From Phascolarctos cinereus (Eukaryota; Chordata; Mammalia; Diprotodontia; Phascolarctidae): 64,000 bases of DNA. Below, in pieces: positions 62,851 to 64,000 of the stretch. The notes under the pieces are model-generated. The model did no database searches. It was not told the DNA's origin and saw nothing but the letters and a program-made list of their open reading frames with translations. Location of the stretch: the NCBI RefSeq assembly GCF_002099425.1, contig NW_018343990.1, positions 3,758,501-3,822,500 on the forward strand, written 5' to 3'. The stretch's first letter is position 1. Every line of letters starts with the position of its first letter. Position numbers and translations under genes: made by a program.

Positions 62851-64000
62851 AAAGTAATGTCCTTTGCAAAGCCTAAAGTTCTATATCAATGTCCTAATTA
62901 TTACAGATACATTTAAAGAATAGGACAGGCTTTTTTCCCTTATATTTCTTGAAAGCTGTATAGATTAAAAAACATGTTATTTTGGGAGCAAATAGGAAGT
63001 TTAAGATGAAACTCTTTAAAAAATCTTTATGAAAAGATTCTTTCCACTGTTTTTTGTTTTCTCTCAAATACCCACCCAGAGATAAAGAAAGATGGTTTTA
63101 GTCCATCTTTTCATCCATCTTTTCTAAATTTATTTCTCTTGTTTTTATCCTAAAGGATTATACTAGGTTCTTCAAATTTAATTTGAAACAGAATATGCTT
63201 GTTAGCTAGCAATCATAGAACACAAGAATGTACTCAAATTAACACCTGGAAGAAATTCCTTTTTTCTGGAGTATTTTTTAGTCACCAAAAATTGAGGAAA
63301 AGAACTAGTTATTTATAAACTCTTATAGCTTTTTTATATTAAGAAAGCTAGGCAAAACATAAACACTGAGGATCTCAAATACTCCATTTAAATAATAAAA
63401 AAAAAATTCCCCTTAACCTTGCCTGGAGAAAGTATTTTTTATGCCTTGAAGAATATTTCTTTTGTTGAAATCTCACTGTATTTCCCAAATCAGGAATGTA
63501 AGCCCAATTATTCAAAATCATTTAGTTTATCAGCCAAGTGGAAAATGTTAAGGGGAATCATAATAAACAACCAGGACACCCAAGGCAATGTTTGTGTGCC
63601 TCCTGTTCAGAACAAGCTTGGGTTACAGCTGGATGGACTGCAACAGTGATGCTTACCTTTTCTCCAATTGCCAAGTCCCACCAGTGGGCCACCATTTGGG
63701 ATGCTGGCCTAAAATTGAGGAAAAGGCACATACCAGCACCAGCTTGAAGAGAACAATATTAAGCTTGGAAATTTAGTCCAAAATAACATCTGGTTTAGTC
63801 TGTCCACATATTGGAGGGAAATTGCTCCAACCTCTAGATCAGTAATTCTACAATAATACTGCTACCATTCAGAATGCCCACAGTAGGAAAGTACACCTGG
63901 TGGTAGGAGGCTAGGCTACTGGAGGTTGTTGTGATAGAATGTCATTTCTCATGGCCATTTGACCATGAGAGGCATATTTCTTCCCAAAAAAGATTTAGAG
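62851..64000. other. About 1.15 kb of repeat-poor DNA
   Basis: No gene or recognised repeat. The overlapping 62-76-codon plus-strand frames at 63419-63776 share the same sequence in three frames and have no domain. 63075-63103 duplicates 59576-59604. A short hairpin lies near 63949-63970 (CTCATGG paired with CCATGAG). Confidence 0.4.

Noticed and set aside
1-64000. Endogenous retrovirus, LTR element or Polinton
   Set aside because: No LTR pair, primer-binding site, or gag, pol, env or capsid text was recognised in either strand.
1-64000. CRISPR array, operon or other prokaryotic feature
   Set aside because: Regular arrays are microsatellites only; repeat content and gene density are those of a mammalian genome.

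Overview
This is vertebrate nuclear DNA, and the repeats identify it as marsupial. It carries tRNA-derived SINEs of the MAR1/WSINE1 type and RTESINE1-type SINEs, whose tail matches the 3' end of RTE/BovB LINEs. It also carries a BovB LINE, marsupial L1 pieces, and a deep layer of L2, L3/CR1 and MIR/THER1 relics. The short SINEs that end in a plain A-rich tail suggest an Australasian marsupial rather than an American opossum. That species-level step is inference; the sequence alone does not settle it.

I find no protein-coding gene, no exon that can be supported and no CpG island. The longer open frames (up to about 139 codons) lie in LINEs, SINEs or simple repeats, or have no recognisable product. 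The window is best read as intergenic or deep-intronic DNA.

Layout. 1-5.4 kb holds old MIR/L2 relics and a 575-bp L1 copy consisting only of its two ends. 5.4-7.8 kb is a BovB LINE with a SINE inside it. 7.8-17.7 kb is sparse, with a hAT-type DNA transposon at 13.0-13.6 kb. 17.7-20.1 kb is an L2 interrupted by two generations of SINEs. 21-24 kb has compound microsatellites and repeat-free blocks. 24-26.3 kb is more L2 and MIR, and 26.3-34.3 kb alternates relics with repeat-free blocks. 34-46.7 kb is a dense mosaic of L2, THER1/MIR and RTESINE1. A retroposed 7SL (SRP) RNA pseudogene lies at 46.9-47.1 kb directly behind a young SINE. 48.9-49.5 kb is a 5'-truncated L1. 50.7-54.7 kb is a minus-strand L1 that keeps both ends but has lost most of ORF2, and it carries a 159-bp copy of a nearby host segment inside ORF1. 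55-64 kb is mostly low-repeat. It includes a candidate conserved noncoding element at about 59.3-60.4 kb with a homeodomain/POU motif cluster and a perfect 15-bp palindrome, and ends with an L3/CR1 relic.

Nothing here looks like a new gene system. The most informative items are the templated duplication, the 7SL pseudogene, the two L1 deletion derivatives and the candidate regulatory element. Repeat family names come from memory of consensus sequences, not from a database search.
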